DNA of 9,037 nucleotides from CAYJAZ01 sp964370095 (GCA_964370095.1 CAYJHJ010000076.1:1-9037); one strand, 5' to 3'. Shown: positions 1 to 7,237, counted from the stretch's first letter. Translations and numbers: made by a program. Notes: generated by a model not told the origin, from the letters alone.

Positions 1-131
1 ATAACTAGTAATCCTAAACATACAGCACCAAAAAGCATTAAGAATTGTGTTATTTTCACATAACCTTTTTCAAGTGCGTTGAAGGGTTTATAAAAACCTG
101 TTGTTTCACGTGTTAGGGGATAATTTGCCAT
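1..131 (-). CDS. Membrane protein N-terminus, possibly TRAP small permease (DctQ-like), partial
   Basis: An open frame reads leftward from ATG at 131-129 to the window edge, giving 43 codons with no stop; the 3' part is missing. A good Shine-Dalgarno GGAG (140-137) lies five bases before the ATG and supports this start. The peptide begins MANYPLTRETTGFYKPFNAL, then EKGYVKITQF, and from about residue 27 becomes a hydrophobic stretch (FLMLFGAVCLGLLV) that looks like the first membrane segment. A short cytoplasmic head with a charged 'LEKG' helix followed at once by a membrane helix is how the four-helix DctQ subunit of TRAP dicarboxylate transporters usually starts. With only 43 residues this is a suggestion; another small inner-membrane protein would look similar. 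The frame and start are much more certain than the family. Confidence 0.55.
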   Translation of the reverse strand, partial: MANYPLTRETTGFYKPFNALEKGYVKITQFLMLFGAVCLGLLV

Positions 132-174
132 ACATACTCCAATTGTTTATTTTAGTTATAAAATTTATATTTAA

Positions 175-180
175 ATTATA
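175..180 (-). promoter_or_regulatory. Possible proximal -10 box
   Basis: A perfect TATAAT on the minus strand (180-175) lies 43 bases before the ATG at 131, a good distance for a -10 box. No convincing -35 hexamer sits 16 to 18 bases upstream, so it would need an activator or be a chance AT-rich match. It is an alternative to the promoter at 466-494. Confidence 0.22.
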
Positions 181-465
181 ACTTTTTACACTCAACCAAT
201 TATAATTATAATAAAAATTATCATAATTAATGAAAAATCTACAAAAACAAAGAATAATAAAAAAACCTTGTTACTTTTGTTACAAAATAATACTATAAAA
301 TTATGTAAAACACCTAGCTTAAATTAGAATTGCTTCTTTTGACACATTTTATGACTCAATTTTTTCTCTTTTAACCTCTTGCATGAGGTTTAATCCCCTT
401 AAATTTTTACCGCTTGTGATTTTTTTAACTTGTATAAAAAAACCTATAACACCCTCTAGGAATGT

Positions 466-494
466 ACTATAATCTTATTTTATATCTTTTGCAA
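466..494 (-). promoter_or_regulatory. Candidate sigma-70 promoter for the leftward membrane-protein gene
   Basis: On the minus strand TTGCAA (494-489), a 17-base spacer and TATAGT (471-466) form a fair sigma-70 promoter. It matches four of six bases at -35 and five of six at -10. Transcription would start near 459 and leave a leader of about 330 bases before the ATG at 131. The promoter lies in the gap after recD2, so the membrane-protein gene need not depend on recD2 transcription. AT-rich DNA yields many chance matches, so confidence is moderate. Confidence 0.4.
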
Positions 495-569
495 TATACT
501 TTGTTATAAATTTCACAAAATTTTTATCTTGATTAAGTTGTGAAAAATTTCTTTTTATAGCAATCTGCT

Positions 570-2777
570 CTACAAGCTCATTTTTAATCTTTCTGATAAT
601 TTTGTATATCTTTTTTGTATTGAATTATTACGTATAGCGATAGATAGTGCTTTTTTGCTGCCTAGCATAACCACTAATTCTTTTCCTCTTGTAACAGCTG
701 TATAAACTAAATTTCTTTGTAGCATCACATAATGAGACATAAGTAAAGGCACTACCACACAAGAATATTCGCCGCCTTGTGATTTATGGATTGAAATAGC
801 ATAGGCAAGCACAATTTCATCTAATTCTTCAAAGGCATAAGGAACAAATCTTTCATCAAAGCGAATAAGCAGTGTTTTTTCACTCATATCAATATCTGTA
901 ATTATTCCTATATCGCCATTATATATATCTTTATCATAATTGTTTTTGATCTGCATAACTTTATCATTAATCCTATAATTTCGGTCCCCCCTTGAAAGAG
1001 AAATATCACCAAACTTTAATGGATTTAATGCTTCTTGTAATTCTTTGTTTAAATTATTTACCCCGCAAACACCTTTAAGCATAGGGGCAAGCACCTGAAT
1101 ATCATTGATAGGATCAAGTTTATACTTATTTTTGATTCTATGGCTAACCAGTTCAATAATAGTTTTGCATGTTTTTTCTTGATCATCTTCAGGCATAAAA
1201 TAAAAATCAGATAAGCCCTCTTTATCAATAATAAGTGAAGGCATAATCCCTTCATTTATTTTATGTGCATTCTGTATGATAGTGCTTTTTGCAGCTTGCC
1301 TAAAAATCTGATTTAATTCAACTATTTCAAGTTTATTTGAATAAATAAAATCTTTTAATACGTTTCCGGCACCAACAGAAGGCAGTTGATTGATATCGCC
1401 CACAAATATAACAGCACAACCTAATGGTATAGCTTTTATAAGGTGATACATTAAAATTACATCAATCATAGATGATTCATCAATAATTAATAAAGTGCAG
1501 TTAAGAGGATTATTTTCATTTCGTGCAAAACCGTCTTCACTGGGATTATATTCTAAAAGTCTATGGATTGTTTTTGCTTCAAGTTCTGTTGTTTCGCTCA
1601 TTCTTTTTGCTGCCCTTCCTGTAGGGGCAGCCAATAAAATTTTTGCCTGTGCCTTTTGAAAAACTTGTATAATAGCATTGATAATAGTTGTTTTTCCTGT
1701 TCCCGGTCCACCTGTAAGTATCATCATTTTTGATTTTGCAGCTGTAAAAACCGCTTCTCTTTGTTGTTCGGCAAGTTTTATATCAAAGTTTTCCAATGTA
1801 TCAGCAACAATTTTCTCATAATCTTTGAAAAAAACAACTTTAGCACTTTCAAGTATTCTATGCACATAAAAAGAAATTTTTGTTTCGCAATGATAATATC
1901 TTGATAAGTAAACAGCAGTATGTTCCTCAAAAAGCTCTGTAACAATACGTTCTTCTTTTTCCAAGCGAACAAGTGCATCTTCAACTAAACTATCGTCAAT
2001 CGATAATTGCCTTGAAACTTCTTCTATCAATATATCTTTAGGAAAGTATACATGCCCTTCATCATTTTGTTTTGTTAATANNNNNNNNNNTCCTGCTTGA
2101 ACACGCATTGGAGAATCAAGTTCAAAACCAAGGTTTAGAGCAAATTGATCAGCTGTAGTGAAGCCAATTCCATGCACGTCCATTGCAAGTCTATAAGGGT
2201 TTTCTTTTATAATATCAATTGCATTTGCACCATAATGCTTATAGATTCGCACTGCTAAAGCTGCACCTATACCCAAAGGATTTAGAAAAACCATAAGTTC
2301 GCGTATTCCACTTTGGTCAGCCCATGATGCTTGCACACTATCAACAATTTTTTTTGAGATTTTAGGAATTTCTAATAATTTTTCAGGTTCTTTATCTAGA
2401 ATGTCAAAGGTTTCAAGGCCAAAATAGTCAACAATTTTATCTGCTGTTTTTTTGCCCACACCTTTAATAATTCCCGAAGCTAAAAACATGCGAATTCCGT
2501 CAAGGCTTTCCGGTCTTTGCTCTTCAAATTCTTGAAAGGAAAACTGCTTTCCAAACTTTGGATGCTGAGTCCATTTTCCTAAAAGTGAAAAAAAGCCTCC
2601 AACTCTTGGATTTAACATAGTTCCAACAGCTAAGATAGCATCTTCACGGGGATTTTCAGGCTGAAATTTTAAAACAGCATAGCCATTTTCATCATTAGAA
2701 TAAATGATTCTTTCTAAAGTGCACTTTAATTTTAACGTCTCATCGTCGTGAAGAAAAGAAAGCTGAGAGTCAGACAT
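570..2777 (-). CDS. recD2: RecD2-type ATP-dependent DNA helicase (RecD/TraA family)
   Basis: This 735-codon gene encodes a superfamily 1B 5'-3' DNA helicase of the RecD2 (YrrC-like) type, which acts in DNA repair without RecB and RecC. The N-terminal part has an OB-like region and a helix-hairpin-helix segment (about 101-120, GIIKGVGKKTADKI). The motor follows: a Q-motif region (EQQREAV, 337-343), Walker A GGPGTGKT (356-363), Walker B DESS (433-436), GDINQLP (460-466), FRQ (492-494), the SH3-like NGDIG region (620-624), IHKSQGGE (663-670) and YTAVTR (692-697). All core motifs are present and the length is normal for the family. The ATG is preceded by AAAGGA at good spacing. Residues 230-233 are unknown because of ten Ns, but the frame continues and the surrounding QAG....L motif fits the family, so the gene is probably intact. 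It is transcribed divergently from the aminotransferase block. Confidence 0.93.
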   Translation of the reverse strand: MSDSQLSFLHDDETLKLKCTLERIIYSNDENGYAVLKFQPENPREDAILAVGTMLNPRVGGFFSLLGKWTQHPKFGKQFSFQEFEEQRPESLDGIRMFLASGIIKGVGKKTADKIVDYFGLETFDILDKEPEKLLEIPKISKKIVDSVQASWADQSGIRELMVFLNPLGIGAALAVRIYKHYGANAIDIIKENPYRLAMDVHGIGFTTADQFALNLGFELDSPMRVQAGXXXXLTKQNDEGHVYFPKDILIEEVSRQLSIDDSLVEDALVRLEKEERIVTELFEEHTAVYLSRYYHCETKISFYVHRILESAKVVFFKDYEKIVADTLENFDIKLAEQQREAVFTAAKSKMMILTGGPGTGKTTIINAIIQVFQKAQAKILLAAPTGRAAKRMSETTELEAKTIHRLLEYNPSEDGFARNENNPLNCTLLIIDESSMIDVILMYHLIKAIPLGCAVIFVGDINQLPSVGAGNVLKDFIYSNKLEIVELNQIFRQAAKSTIIQNAHKINEGIMPSLIIDKEGLSDFYFMPEDDQEKTCKTIIELVSHRIKNKYKLDPINDIQVLAPMLKGVCGVNNLNKELQEALNPLKFGDISLSRGDRNYRINDKVMQIKNNYDKDIYNGDIGIITDIDMSEKTLLIRFDERFVPYAFEELDEIVLAYAISIHKSQGGEYSCVVVPLLMSHYVMLQRNLVYTAVTRGKELVVMLGSKKALSIAIRNNSIQKRYTKLSERLKMSL
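2081..2090. other. Run of ten Ns inside recD2
   Basis: Ten unknown bases interrupt recD2 between a conserved QAG and the following LTKQNDEGH. Four codons fit here (residues 230-233, the last being NTA), which is about what related RecD2 proteins carry from memory. The true gap is therefore probably close to ten bases. Confidence 0.95.
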
Positions 2778-2822
2778 AGATATTCCTTTACAATTCTAAT
2801 TAGCAAAACACATAAAAAAGAA

Positions 2823-2851
2823 AATACTTAAATAAATTGCTTTACTGTCAA
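2823..2851 (-). promoter_or_regulatory. Candidate recD2 promoter
   Basis: The minus strand carries a perfect TTGACA (2851-2846). Seventeen bases on is a weak -10, AGTATT (2828-2823); TATTTT two bases further is an alternative. The start would fall near 2816, about 40 bases before the recD2 ATG. It shares base 2846 with the -35 box of the rightward promoter candidate, so the two would be mutually competitive. Confidence 0.35.
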
Positions 2852-2869
2852 GATTTTTTTTACTATACT
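2841..2869 (+). promoter_or_regulatory. Candidate promoter of the alaC-hom-rsmA block
   Basis: TTTACT (2841-2846), a 17-base spacer and TATACT (2864-2869) form a moderate sigma-70 promoter with a start near 2876, giving a leader of about 55 bases. An AT-rich 13-base palindrome (ACTTTT-A-AAAAGT, 2867-2879) overlaps the -10 and start. A second TATAAT at 2888-2893 has no good -35 partner. Confidence 0.35.
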
Positions 2870-2931
2870 TTTAAAAAGTCTTCAACTTATAATTTTTTTT
2901 AACTTTATTAATTTGATTAAAGAGGTGTGAA

Positions 2932-4104
2932 ATGTTTGAATTTCCTAGAATTAAGAGGCTTCCTCCTTATGCTTTTTCTGTTATAACTAATCTAAAGATG
3001 GAATTACGCAAACAAAATCTTGATGTTATTGATTTTGGTATGGGTAATCCTAATCTTCCAACACCGGAACATATTGTTGAAAAATTACAAGAAGCGGCGG
3101 GCAAGTCTGTTAATCATCGTTATTCAGTTTCACGCGGTATTCCAAACCTCAGAAAAGCTATCTGCGATTGGTATAAAAGACACTTTGATGTTGATCTTGA
3201 TCCTGATTCTGAAGCAATTGCCACAATAGGCTCAAAAGAAGGCCTAGCCCATCTTTGCTATGCAATGCTTGAACCTGGTGATGTTGTTTTTGCCCCTGAC
3301 CCAAGCTATCCTATTCACGTTTACGCACCTATTTTGGCAGGTGCTGATGTTCGCAGAATTCCAATTTCAGAAGAGCGTGATTTTTTTGAAGATTTACAAT
3401 TAGCTGTCAAACAAACATGGCCTCAGCCAAAACTTTTGATAATCAGCTTTCCTCACAATCCAACAACTGTTACTGTTGATTTAGAATTCTTTCAAAAAAT
3501 AGTTGATTTTGCAAAAGAGCATAAATTATGGGTTATACATGACCTTGCTTATGCTGACTTGGTTTTTGATGGTTATAAAGCCCCTTCCTTCCTTCAAGCA
3601 AAAGGTGCAAAAGATGTTGGAATTGAATTTTATTCCATGACAAAAGGCTACTCTATGCCAGGTTGGAGAGTTGGCTTTGGTGTTGGAAATAAAGAACTTG
3701 TTCACGCTTTAACAAGAATTAAATCTTATCTTGATTATGGCATGTTTCAACCTATTCAAATTGCTGCAACAGTTGGCTTAAATGGCCCTTATGAACCTGT
3801 TATTGAAGCCTCAAATATCTATCAACACAGGCGTGATGTTTTGTGCGAAGGCATGAATAAAATCGGTTGGGAAATCACTCCTCCAAAATCTACAATGTTT
3901 GTTTGGGCAAAAATTCCTGAACATATGCAGCATATGGGGTCAATGGAATTTTCAAAACTTCTTCTTAAAGAAGGCCTTGTTGCAGTGCAGCCCGGTATTG
4001 GTTTTGGGCATAATGGTGACAATCATGTGCGTTTTGCCCTTATAGAAAATGAACTCAGAACAAAACAAGCCATTAAAAACATGAAAAAAATTATATCTGG
4101 ATAA
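2932..4104 (+). CDS. alaC: PLP-dependent class I/II aminotransferase, AlaC-like
   Basis: This 390-residue cytosolic fold-type I aminotransferase closely resembles E. coli AlaC, the glutamate-pyruvate (alanine) aminotransferase. Recalled shared blocks include RLPPYAF near the start, GMGNPN, YSVSRGIPNLR, GSKEG (100-104), PDPSYPIH, HDLAYAD and FALIEN. The expected catalytic residues are visible: Asn176 in PHNP, Asp204 and Tyr207 of the cofactor pocket, Lys238 in SMTKGYSMPGWR as the Schiff-base lysine, and Arg367 in HVRFA for substrate carboxylate. Thr rather than the commoner Ser precedes the lysine. The start has a strong Shine-Dalgarno (GAGGTG, 2922-2927) five bases before the ATG. It opens a probable operon with hom 51 bases downstream, so a role near aspartate or homoserine metabolism is possible. 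Substrate specificity cannot be read from sequence alone, and LL-diaminopimelate aminotransferase-like activity is a less likely alternative. Confidence 0.85.
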   Translation: MFEFPRIKRLPPYAFSVITNLKMELRKQNLDVIDFGMGNPNLPTPEHIVEKLQEAAGKSVNHRYSVSRGIPNLRKAICDWYKRHFDVDLDPDSEAIATIGSKEGLAHLCYAMLEPGDVVFAPDPSYPIHVYAPILAGADVRRIPISEERDFFEDLQLAVKQTWPQPKLLIISFPHNPTTVTVDLEFFQKIVDFAKEHKLWVIHDLAYADLVFDGYKAPSFLQAKGAKDVGIEFYSMTKGYSMPGWRVGFGVGNKELVHALTRIKSYLDYGMFQPIQIAATVGLNGPYEPVIEASNIYQHRRDVLCEGMNKIGWEITPPKSTMFVWAKIPEHMQHMGSMEFSKLLLKEGLVAVQPGIGFGHNGDNHVRFALIENELRTKQAIKNMKKIISG

Positions 4105-4155
4105 TTCAACAGATTATAATAAGATATAATAACAATATTATTACTTGAGTAAGTT

Positions 4156-5430
4156 ATGAAAAAATTAAGAATCGGTATAGCAGGAATAGGTGTTGTTGGA
4201 TCCGGCTTATTAGAATTGCTTGATAAAAATAGCTCTTTCATTGAAAAAAGAACGGGCTATTGTGTTGAAGTGAAAAGCGTTTGCGTTAGAAACATCAATA
4301 AAAGCAGAGCCTTCCTTCCAAAAGAAACCTATGTAACCACAAACCCTTTTGAGATTACAGAAGATAAAGAGATTGATATTTTTGTTGAGCTTATGGGTGG
4401 CAAAACTTTAGCTAAAGAAGCCATTTTATCTGCTTTAAATAATAATAAATCTGTTGTTACAGCCAATAAGGCCTTGCTTGCCGAAGATGGAGAAGAGCTG
4501 TTTAAGCTTGCAGCAGAAAAAGGCTTGCATTTATACTTTGAAGCAGCTGTAGCAGGGGCGATTCCTGTTGTTCAAACATTTAAAGAAAGCTTAAACGGAA
4601 ATCTTATTGAGAATTTTTTAGGAATTTTGAACGGAACAAGCAATTATATTCTTTCAGAAATGACTTCAAATAATAAAGATTTTGATGCTGCACTCAAACA
4701 AGCACAAGAACTTGGATTTGCAGAAGCTGAACCAAGCCTTGACATTGACGGTTTTGATGCAGCCCATAAGTTGAATCTTCTCATAAGATTGGCTTGGGGT
4801 GTTGATTATCCTTATAAAGATTTGCTTATTGAAGGCGTAAGAAATATGTCTAGCTTAGATATTGAATTTGCTCGAGAATTTGGATATACTATCAAGCTTT
4901 TAGGGCAAGCGTCTTATATTGATAATAAGATTGAAGCCGGACTCTTCCCTGCTCTTGTTAATAAACGTTTACTTATTGCAAAAGTAGGTGGTGCTTATAA
5001 TGCTATTCGCGTTGAAGGAAATGCACTTGGTTCTTTGTTTTTGCATGGTGCAGGAGCAGGATCTTTGCCTACAGCTTCTGCTGTGATGGCTGATATTCTT
5101 GCAATCACACGTGCACATGAGTCAAATATTTTTGGATATGTTGAAAATAATCTCAAAAAAGCTGAAATTATTCCTCCGGAACAGAGTATTCACCCTTATT
5201 ATCTTCGACTTATGGTAAAAGATGATGCGGGTGTGCTTCGTGATATAGCAGGTGCTTTGGCTAAACAAAATGTAAGTATAGCTCAAGTTATTCAAAAATC
5301 TCAAATAGATAGTAAAGTTCCTCTTGTCTTTATCACGCATAAAGCTTCATATAAGGCCATGCAAGAATCACTTAAAGAAATTGAAGATTTTATCTATGAA
5401 AAACCAATATGTTATAGAATTTTTAACTGA
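4156..5430 (+). CDS. hom: Homoserine dehydrogenase with C-terminal ACT domain
   Basis: This 424-residue enzyme reduces aspartate 4-semialdehyde to homoserine with NAD(P)H, the branch point toward threonine and, in many bacteria, methionine. The Rossmann glycine motif GIAGIGVVGSG lies near residues 7-17. TANK with Lys105, and the signature segment ending DIDGFDAAHK with Asp201 and Lys205, correspond to the catalytic Lys117, Asp219 and Lys223 of the yeast enzyme as I recall them. The signature has Glu-Pro (EAEPSLD) where Asp-Pro is usual, a mild variation. From about residue 350 an ACT domain follows (LRLMVKDDAGVLRDIAGALA), which normally carries feedback inhibition, often by threonine. The length is normal for the ACT-containing monofunctional form. 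The Shine-Dalgarno is weak (GAG, 4147-4149, six bases before ATG), which fits coupled or operonic expression between alaC and rsmA. Confidence 0.95.
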   Translation: MKKLRIGIAGIGVVGSGLLELLDKNSSFIEKRTGYCVEVKSVCVRNINKSRAFLPKETYVTTNPFEITEDKEIDIFVELMGGKTLAKEAILSALNNNKSVVTANKALLAEDGEELFKLAAEKGLHLYFEAAVAGAIPVVQTFKESLNGNLIENFLGILNGTSNYILSEMTSNNKDFDAALKQAQELGFAEAEPSLDIDGFDAAHKLNLLIRLAWGVDYPYKDLLIEGVRNMSSLDIEFAREFGYTIKLLGQASYIDNKIEAGLFPALVNKRLLIAKVGGAYNAIRVEGNALGSLFLHGAGAGSLPTASAVMADILAITRAHESNIFGYVENNLKKAEIIPPEQSIHPYYLRLMVKDDAGVLRDIAGALAKQNVSIAQVIQKSQIDSKVPLVFITHKASYKAMQESLKEIEDFIYEKPICYRIFN

Positions 5431-5453
5431 TTTATAATATAATTGAGAATTAA

Positions 5454-6239
5454 ATGACCTTTGCAAAAAAAAGTCTAGGGCAGCATTTTTTACATGATAA
5501 AAATATCTGTACAAAAATTGTTGAACTTTTGAATGTTGAAGAAAATGACAGTATTTTAGAAATTGGCCCCGGAACAGGGGCTTTAACTAATATTCTAAAA
5601 ACACTGCCTTTTTCTTCTTTTCTTATACTTGAAAAAGACGATAGATTTGCTAAACTCCATTCAGAAAATGAAAATGAAAAAATTTCTGTTATTCATATAG
5701 ATGCACTTAAATTTGCATGGGATAGCCTTAATAAAACTAATAATAAAATAAAAATAATCAGCAATTTACCTTATAATGTTGCCTCACCACTTATGTGGGA
5801 TATTGTAAGCCAAACTTCAAATCTTGAAAAAGCTGTTTTTATGATACAAAATGAAGTGGCAGATAGGTGCGTTGCAAAAGTTAATACTTCAGCTTATGGA
5901 ATTTTAACTGTGTGGTTGCAAGCTTTTTGTGAAATAAAAAAGGAATTTGTTGTTAGCCCAAGAGCTTTCAATCCTCCACCTAAAGTTGATTCTGCAGTGA
6001 TTAGCCTTATCCCGCACTCAAAGGAAAGACTTCCTAAAAACCCAGAATTATTGGCAGAATTAATAAAAATTACTTTTGGCCAAAGACGTAAACAAATTCA
6101 AAGTATACTTAAAAAAAGTAAGCTGTCTCACAGGGCTGATAAGATTTTGCAATCTTTTGAAAAATATGAAATTCTTCCTAATGCAAGAGCTGAAACAATT
6201 CCTGTTAAAACCTTTATAAATGTATCTGAAGAAGTATAA
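5454..6239 (+). CDS. rsmA: 16S rRNA dimethyladenosine transferase RsmA (KsgA)
   Basis: This 261-residue SAM-dependent methyltransferase puts two methyl groups on each of the two adjacent adenines (A1518 and A1519, E. coli numbering) in the helix 45 loop of 16S rRNA, a late step in small-subunit assembly. The N-terminus has the family motif KKSLGQHFL (5-13). The SAM-binding motif I EIGPGTG spans 36-42, Glu60 in ILEKD is the usual ribose ligand, Asp83 lies in HIDALKF, and the catalytic motif IV NLPY is at 104-107. FNPPPKVDSAV and FGQRRKQI mark the C-terminal part. The length is typical. It starts 23 bases after the hom stop, with a weak GAG six bases before the ATG (5445-5447), so it is probably cotranscribed with alaC and hom. 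Loss of this methylation is the classic cause of kasugamycin resistance, but this copy looks intact. Confidence 0.96.
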   Translation: MTFAKKSLGQHFLHDKNICTKIVELLNVEENDSILEIGPGTGALTNILKTLPFSSFLILEKDDRFAKLHSENENEKISVIHIDALKFAWDSLNKTNNKIKIISNLPYNVASPLMWDIVSQTSNLEKAVFMIQNEVADRCVAKVNTSAYGILTVWLQAFCEIKKEFVVSPRAFNPPPKVDSAVISLIPHSKERLPKNPELLAELIKITFGQRRKQIQSILKKSKLSHRADKILQSFEKYEILPNARAETIPVKTFINVSEEV

Positions 6240-6271
6240 AAATTATTATAGCATTACTTTAAATAATTAAA

Positions 6272-7170
6272 TTATTCAGCAATAAATTTCAAACTATTAT
6301 TTAATATTTCAGTCCTTTTACTTTTGTCTAAGGGGTGTGCCCAATCAATACTTTTATCAGCTCTAAACCATGTCCATTGTCTTTTTGCATAAGCTCTTGT
6401 GTTTTTTTTCCACAATTCTTTGGCTTCTTCTAAAGAATAATGTTTTTNNNNNNNNNNTGACCAGCCGGCACTTGAAAGATCAGGGCATTTTTCATAAGCT
6501 TTTTCTGCTTCTTCTAATGCACCTGCTTCAAGCATGATATCTACTCTATTTTGTAAATATGGTGTCAATTCATCTAATGGCATTCCAATTCCAATTTTAT
6601 AACTTTTATACAATGATTGAGCATGTGATTCTTTGTGCCAAGTTGATAAATTTTTATTTGTAAACTGAAAAACTTCTAAGGCTCTTAATATTCTTTGCTT
6701 GTCATTTTGATGAATTTTTTTTGAATATTCTTCATCTATAACTTGAAGTTTTGAATATAAAGTATCTATGCCTTTTTCTTTCAATTCATTTTCTAATTCA
6801 AATGAAATTTCATTTGGAATTTTAGGGATTTGTGCAATTCCTTCAGTAAGAGTTTTTATATACATTCCTGTTCCGCCAACCAATATTGGAAATTTGTTTG
6901 TTTCATAAGCTCTTTGAATTTCTTTGTGAACCATTTCTAACCAAATGCCGGCTGTAGATTGTGAATTTGTTTCTAAAAGTCCAAAAAGCTTATGTTCAAT
7001 ATCTTTTCTTTCTTCTAAACTTGGTTGGGCTGTAATTATTGGAAAATCTTTATATAATTGACGTGAATCAGCATTGATTATACAAATATCATTAAAGTTT
7101 CAGCCAATTCAATGCTAAAACCTGTTTTTCCGGAAGCTGTTGGCCCTACTATGCATATGATTTTATTCAT
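6272..7170 (-). CDS. miaA: tRNA dimethylallyltransferase MiaA, interrupted by a frameshift and an N gap
   Basis: MiaA transfers a dimethylallyl group to N6 of A37 in tRNAs that read UNN codons. The start ATG is 7170-7168, preceded by GGA seven bases upstream. The first frame gives MNKIICIVGPTASGKTGFSI plus a few residues, containing the P-loop GPTASGKT (9-16), then hits a stop. The continuation lies one frame over from about 7093: INADSRQLYKDFPIITAQP, then GGTGMYIK, the NDKQRILRALEV segment and AKRQWTWFRAD. One base appears to be missing near 7090-7105, in or next to runs of three As and three Ts. Ten Ns at 6448-6457 replace the conserved segment after GWS, where about eight more residues are expected than ten bases allow. 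Corrected, the protein would be roughly 300-310 residues, normal for MiaA. A draft-assembly error is likelier than a true pseudogene, but the sequence alone cannot decide. It converges on rsmA with a 32-base gap. Confidence 0.88.
6448..6457. other. Run of ten Ns inside miaA
   Basis: Ten unknown bases fall after GWS in MiaA, where relatives carry a GIG..E segment of about 15 residues before SLEEA. Only seven residue positions fit here, so the Ns probably stand for about 34 bases rather than ten. This is a scaffolding gap of arbitrary length. Confidence 0.9.
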
Positions 7171-7198
7171 GTTATTTCCAAGTATAAGGTAAATCTTT

Positions 7199-7224
7199 AA
7201 AACTGTGTTCAATATCACAGTTTT
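7199..7224. promoter_or_regulatory. CRP/FNR-like palindromic operator upstream of ahbC
   Basis: A perfect 9-bp inverted repeat AAAACTGTG-N8-CACAGTTTT lies between the divergent miaA and ahbC genes. Its core reads TGTGT-N6-TCACA (7204-7219), one base from the CRP consensus TGTGA-N6-TCACA, and about 17 of 22 positions agree with the classic CRP site. The right arm runs into TTTTTCTTT, so as RNA it could also resemble a terminator. Because both neighbours are transcribed away from it, an operator is the better reading. A CRP/FNR-family protein (in sulfate reducers perhaps an HcpR-type regulator) is the natural candidate. Confidence 0.45.
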
Positions 7225-7237
7225 TCTTTATAAAATC

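Larger units (their letters stand above)
132..569. other. AT-rich intergenic stretch with weak hairpins, no gene seen
   Basis: About 440 bases without a supported gene separate recD2 from the membrane-protein gene. On the minus strand it holds a short CCTA/TAGG stem (459-442) followed by seven Ts, a hairpin AACCTC-N6-GAGGTT (373-390), and an imperfect 7-bp stem TTGTAAC-AAAA-GTAACAA (285-268) followed by GG and seven Ts. None is a strong canonical terminator. The two T-runs could weakly end recD2 transcripts or attenuate the leader. A CRP-like half-palindrome lies at 502-517. The longest small frames (29 codons at 383-472 plus; 11 codons at 384-349 minus) lack well-placed ribosome binding sites. 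Confidence 0.5.

Noticed and set aside
268..286. GTTAC repeats (TTGTTAC-TTTT-GTTACAA) as the start of a CRISPR or tandem array
   Set aside because: There are only two short copies with no spacer periodicity and no cas genes; it is better described as an imperfect inverted repeat.
443..459. preQ1-like riboswitch, because of CCCTCTA next to an A-run
   Set aside because: The required upstream AGAGG partner strand and the order of elements are missing on both strands.
383..472. Rightward 29-codon frame starting M-R-F-N-P-L-K-F-L-P, rather hydrophobic
   Set aside because: There is no Shine-Dalgarno before the ATG, the start lies inside a hairpin, and there is no promoter evidence or recognisable family.
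4111..4130. Two TATAAT boxes ten bases apart before hom, suggesting an internal promoter
   Set aside because: No acceptable -35 hexamer lies 16-18 bases upstream of either, and such boxes arise easily in DNA this AT-rich.
3822..4241. Leftward open frames of about 66-72 codons across the end of the aminotransferase gene and the start of hom
   Set aside because: They lie antisense to well-conserved genes with clear catalytic motifs, and their translations resemble no protein; they are frame shadows.
6262..6276. AATAAT-TAA-ATTATT hairpin between the rsmA and miaA stops
   Set aside because: The stem is only A-T pairs, six long, with no following T-run; it is too weak to call a terminator.
7199..7229. 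Intrinsic terminator reading of the AAAACTGTG/CACAGTTTT hairpin plus TTTTTCTTT
   Set aside because: No rightward gene ends upstream of it and both flanking genes are divergent, so a terminator would have nothing to end. An operator fits better.
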